Part shown: positions 62,201-64,000 of the stretch, piece after piece
Layout: every line of letters begins with the position of its first letter
How positions within the stretch are numbered: the first letter of the stretch is position 1
From: Crambe crambe
Taxonomy: Eukaryota > Porifera > Demospongiae > Poecilosclerida > Crambeidae
Length of the DNA: 64,000 nt
NCBI GenBank assembly: GCA_963924555.1
Contig: OZ004590.1
Location: 7,060,001 to 7,124,000, forward strand
Reading direction: 5' to 3'
Notes under the pieces: generated by a model
What the model was told of the DNA's origin: nothing
Database searches by the model: none
The model's input: only the letters and a program-made list of their open reading frames with translations
Translations under genes and position numbers: made by a program

Positions 62201-62591
62201 GACAAGTGGCAGCCCTCAAGAGTGCTATTCAGGATGGCCACCAAGTAGAAGTGAAGGAAGTAGACTATTTGAGGATGAAGGTCAGCAGTCCTGTCATGAC
62301 CAAAGCCGAGCAGAACTTGCCAGAGTGGAAGTTCTTCAATAAAGAGGCTACTAGCATCTTCAGGAACATCAGAGTTGTGGAGAAATGGTTACAAGGTACA
62401 TATAGGGGAATTCCCATCTAACTACATCACAAGGGGTTTTCCCCTTCATTAATTGCTGTGCAGATATTGATGCCAGTGTGAGCTGTATGAAGCCAGCCAA
62501 TGCAAGTGAAGACTACACAGACTATGCCAGTGATGGAGAAGTCTATTTGGACACTGCCGAAAACCTTGGGAGTGAATCTGAAGAGGATTAG
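59236..62591 (+). CDS. CEP170-like: CEP170-like FHA-domain centrosomal protein
   Basis: Seven in-phase exons (59236-59355, 59431-59520, 59597-59672, 59738-59997, 60078-61277, 62125-62395, 62464-62591) give 714 residues, about half of human CEP170. The N-terminal FHA domain reads QLYVGRNVECGIVLQSKSVE, GKHAVFEW, LRDLNSINGTYVNNRPL and NDAIRFGYDRDHVYRLE, matching CEP170 ([33 protein letters not shown]). The middle is disordered and rich in Ser/Pro/Arg (RSRDLGTRPRSADPSPN), with a run of THSSKTPHSTKTPHS-like repeats near 60898-61020. The helical C-terminus (LMLASIEARMRRLGKLAHQT) and acidic end are like the CEP170 tail that binds microtubules and centrioles. The intron before exon 6 carries a transposon. 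Confidence 0.86.
61575..62036. mobile_element. 462-bp MITE with long inverted repeats and 9-bp target duplication
   Basis: The left end TAGTCTCGCGAGCCAGCCCA and the reverse complement of the right end (TAGTCTCGCAAGCCAGCCCA) run together for about 85 bp with few mismatches, sharing TTATTTTTTCGC, AAAATAAGGGTCTGGTCAAA and CTCGCATGGTCGAGTT. Flanks are identical 9-bp copies, GACTTGTAC at 61566-61574 and 62037-62045. No transposase. It lies in an intron of the CEP170-like gene and shares its termini with the outer element at 17402-19094. Confidence 0.9.
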
Positions 62592-62795
62592 CCCTAACGC
62601 TCATCAGTGTGGCAATGGTACTAATATATCAATTGTGTGAGCAATCAATTCACATTTCAACTTCTCATGACAAAATAAGAAATTGTTCAACCTCTCATCA
62701 CAAATAAGAAATTGGAAATTGTTAGTTGGTGTGTGCATCTGTTGTGCGTGTCTGTGGGGAGGTGTGTGTGGTAGCTTCCCAAATAGAGCCCATCA

Positions 62796-63978
62796 TCAGA
62801 CTGGACCCATATCATTGTCCAGTGATGCGTTGTTAGAAAAAGCCATTTTGAAAGTGTATGCTTGTCCACCTAAAAAAATAACAAATAACATTTAAAATAA
62901 CATCACATGACTGATGGGGACTTTTCCCCTTCACACTTGGGAAGGATTATTTCCATAAACACTACAGCAGTAAAAGCTAATCAGCCAGCTAGGTGTGCAT
63001 TACTTAGAATATACTCACTGCCAGAGTAGACTGTCTGATGATTTGCCATTATGAAGGCATCCATAGCTGTGTCGGCATCTGCCCACTCCATGAGTCCAGT
63101 TGCACTTTTGCTCCCACTCCCTAGAGGTCATCACAAAGGTGGTTACCGATGGACACAATCAATCATTCACAGTCTAGACCGTACCTTGTGAGAAGAATTT
63201 GATGCCTGTGGGCATAACGACATCAACTTTGGCAAATACCTCCTTCAGGGATTCAGAGGTACTATCTGGGGGGCTGTTGTAAAAATGCAGCACCTTCCCT
63301 GGACTTATGATTCTATTTTTGCTTGTTCCTTCCACAGTCATGAACCTGAAGGAGATGAAGTGTGAATCAATCGCACCAAGTCAGAGGTTAGACTTGCCTA
63401 TTGTTGCGTGACTGTGAGAAGTCCTTCCAACATGGTGTTCCATCTGCCAATGTTCCCCCTTGACTGTAATCAGCGATATATGTGTGTCGAGAATAGCTAA
63501 TGGGGAGACAGGAATTCCAACTATCACATGGCTATGCTCAACGGCTATCTAGAGTGTTTTACTTGAGTTCTAGTGTTTCTCCCAGGAGTTTGCGCCCATG
63601 GAGATGATGGATGGCATTTTTGGCACCAGCTGGAGAGTCCATGTGTGCCATGGCAGTGCCTGGTTTGTTCTGAAGCACTTTCACCTACACATGGACCATG
63701 CATAGAAGTGACCTGATTTGCCAATGCAACAATCATACTTATGGTCTTTAATTTTTGCCCCAAGTTGAATACTTCACTCCTTTATTGTAAGGTCGTCACT
63801 ATATAGCTACTGACCACACCCACCTTTAAGATGTTCCCATAGGAACAAAGGAGATTGAAGACGTGGTCACAGTTGTGTTTGGTAGGGGTAAGGCCATAGA
63901 TCATGATGACAGAACCACTACCAGACATGGCAGGTGTCCCTACCACGCTGGGGTACTGAGCACTTTGGGGGTTACCAG
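62796..63978 (-). CDS. HNRNPL-like: hnRNP L/PTB-family RNA-binding protein, 5' partial
   Basis: Minus-strand exons visible: 63824-63978, 63563-63684, 63398-63463, 63185-63345, 63019-63120, 62796-62869; more lie beyond the window. An RRM reads SVIMIYGLTPTKHNCDHVFN, LLCSYGNILKVKVLQNKPGT, AMAHMDSPAGAKNAIHHLHG, which aligns with human hnRNP L (VLMVYGLDQSKMNCDRVFNV, FCLYGNVEKVKF). The linker KDFSQSRNNRFMTVEGTSKN mirrors KDFSESRNNRFSTPEQAAKN, and a last RRM follows (ISPGKVLHFYNSPPDSTSES). Expected role: CA-rich splicing silencer or enhancer binding in the nucleus. The intron after 63398 needs a GC donor (AG|GCAAGT). It ends 204 bp from the convergent CEP170-like gene. Confidence 0.9.
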
Positions 63979-64000
63979 CTGCCAGAAAAGAAGGAAGAGT

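Overview
The window is compact eukaryotic nuclear DNA, almost certainly from an early-branching animal, with a sponge the best guess. The reasons are the gene content: a cytoplasmic tyrosine kinase with an SH2 domain, HECTD1, augmin HAUS5, thyroglobulin/WAP/VWC and sushi-like secreted modules, axonemal DNAL1 and DRC1, and a tandem cathepsin L pair. Nearly every gene is split by short introns (about 40-700 bp, GT-AG with a few GC-AG). Most exons were found by reading splice sites and checking that codon phase is kept, so exon edges may be off by a base. Species assignment is inference only.

Layout. 1-3165 (+): SH2 tyrosine kinase, 5' end outside the window. 3421-7305 (+): GalNAc-transferase of the GALNT11 type. 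7535-8533 (-): axonemal DNAL1, head-to-head with OTUB1 (8662-10055 +). 10222-11432 (-): STN1, head-to-head with a membrane protein built from a duplicated WAP-WAP-thyroglobulin-VWC block (11628-14809 +). 14938-16768 (-): fumarase. 17402-19094: two nested DNA transposons ending just before two tandem sushi-like secreted paralogues (19115-20054 and 20117-21278 +). 21385-22387 (-): small single-pass receptor-like protein with tyrosine motifs. 22729-23077 (-): Pro/Gln-rich micro membrane protein. 23449-24139 (-) LSM1 and 24218-25616 (+) DNAJC17, head-to-head. 26026-31387 (+): kinectin/p180-like ER coiled-coil protein. 31512-33899 (-) DRC1, head-to-head with HECTD1 (34094-47528 +). 48015-48831 (-): ATF3/JDP2/FOS-like bZIP factor. 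49068-56337 (-): HAUS5. 56600-57675 and 57878-59030 (+): two cathepsin L genes. 59236-62591 (+): CEP170-like FHA protein with a transposon in an intron. 62796 to the window end (-): hnRNP L-like RNA-binding protein, 5' end outside.

Themes. Genes are mostly in divergent or convergent pairs with very short spacers. Cilia and microtubule genes are well represented (DNAL1, DRC1, HAUS5, CEP170-like). The two axonemal genes each share a short divergent promoter with a ubiquitin-system gene (OTUB1, HECTD1), and each of those promoters contains a near-perfect palindromic RFX X-box. The WAP/thyroglobulin membrane protein is a predicted protease inhibitor, and the window also contains two cathepsin L proteases, the usual targets of thyroglobulin type-1 inhibitors. 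Points most worth follow-up are the kinase architecture (FERM-like end, SH2, kinase, no pseudokinase), the duplicated inhibitor, the transposon lying directly upstream of the sushi-like pair, and the tyrosine-tailed receptor beside it.
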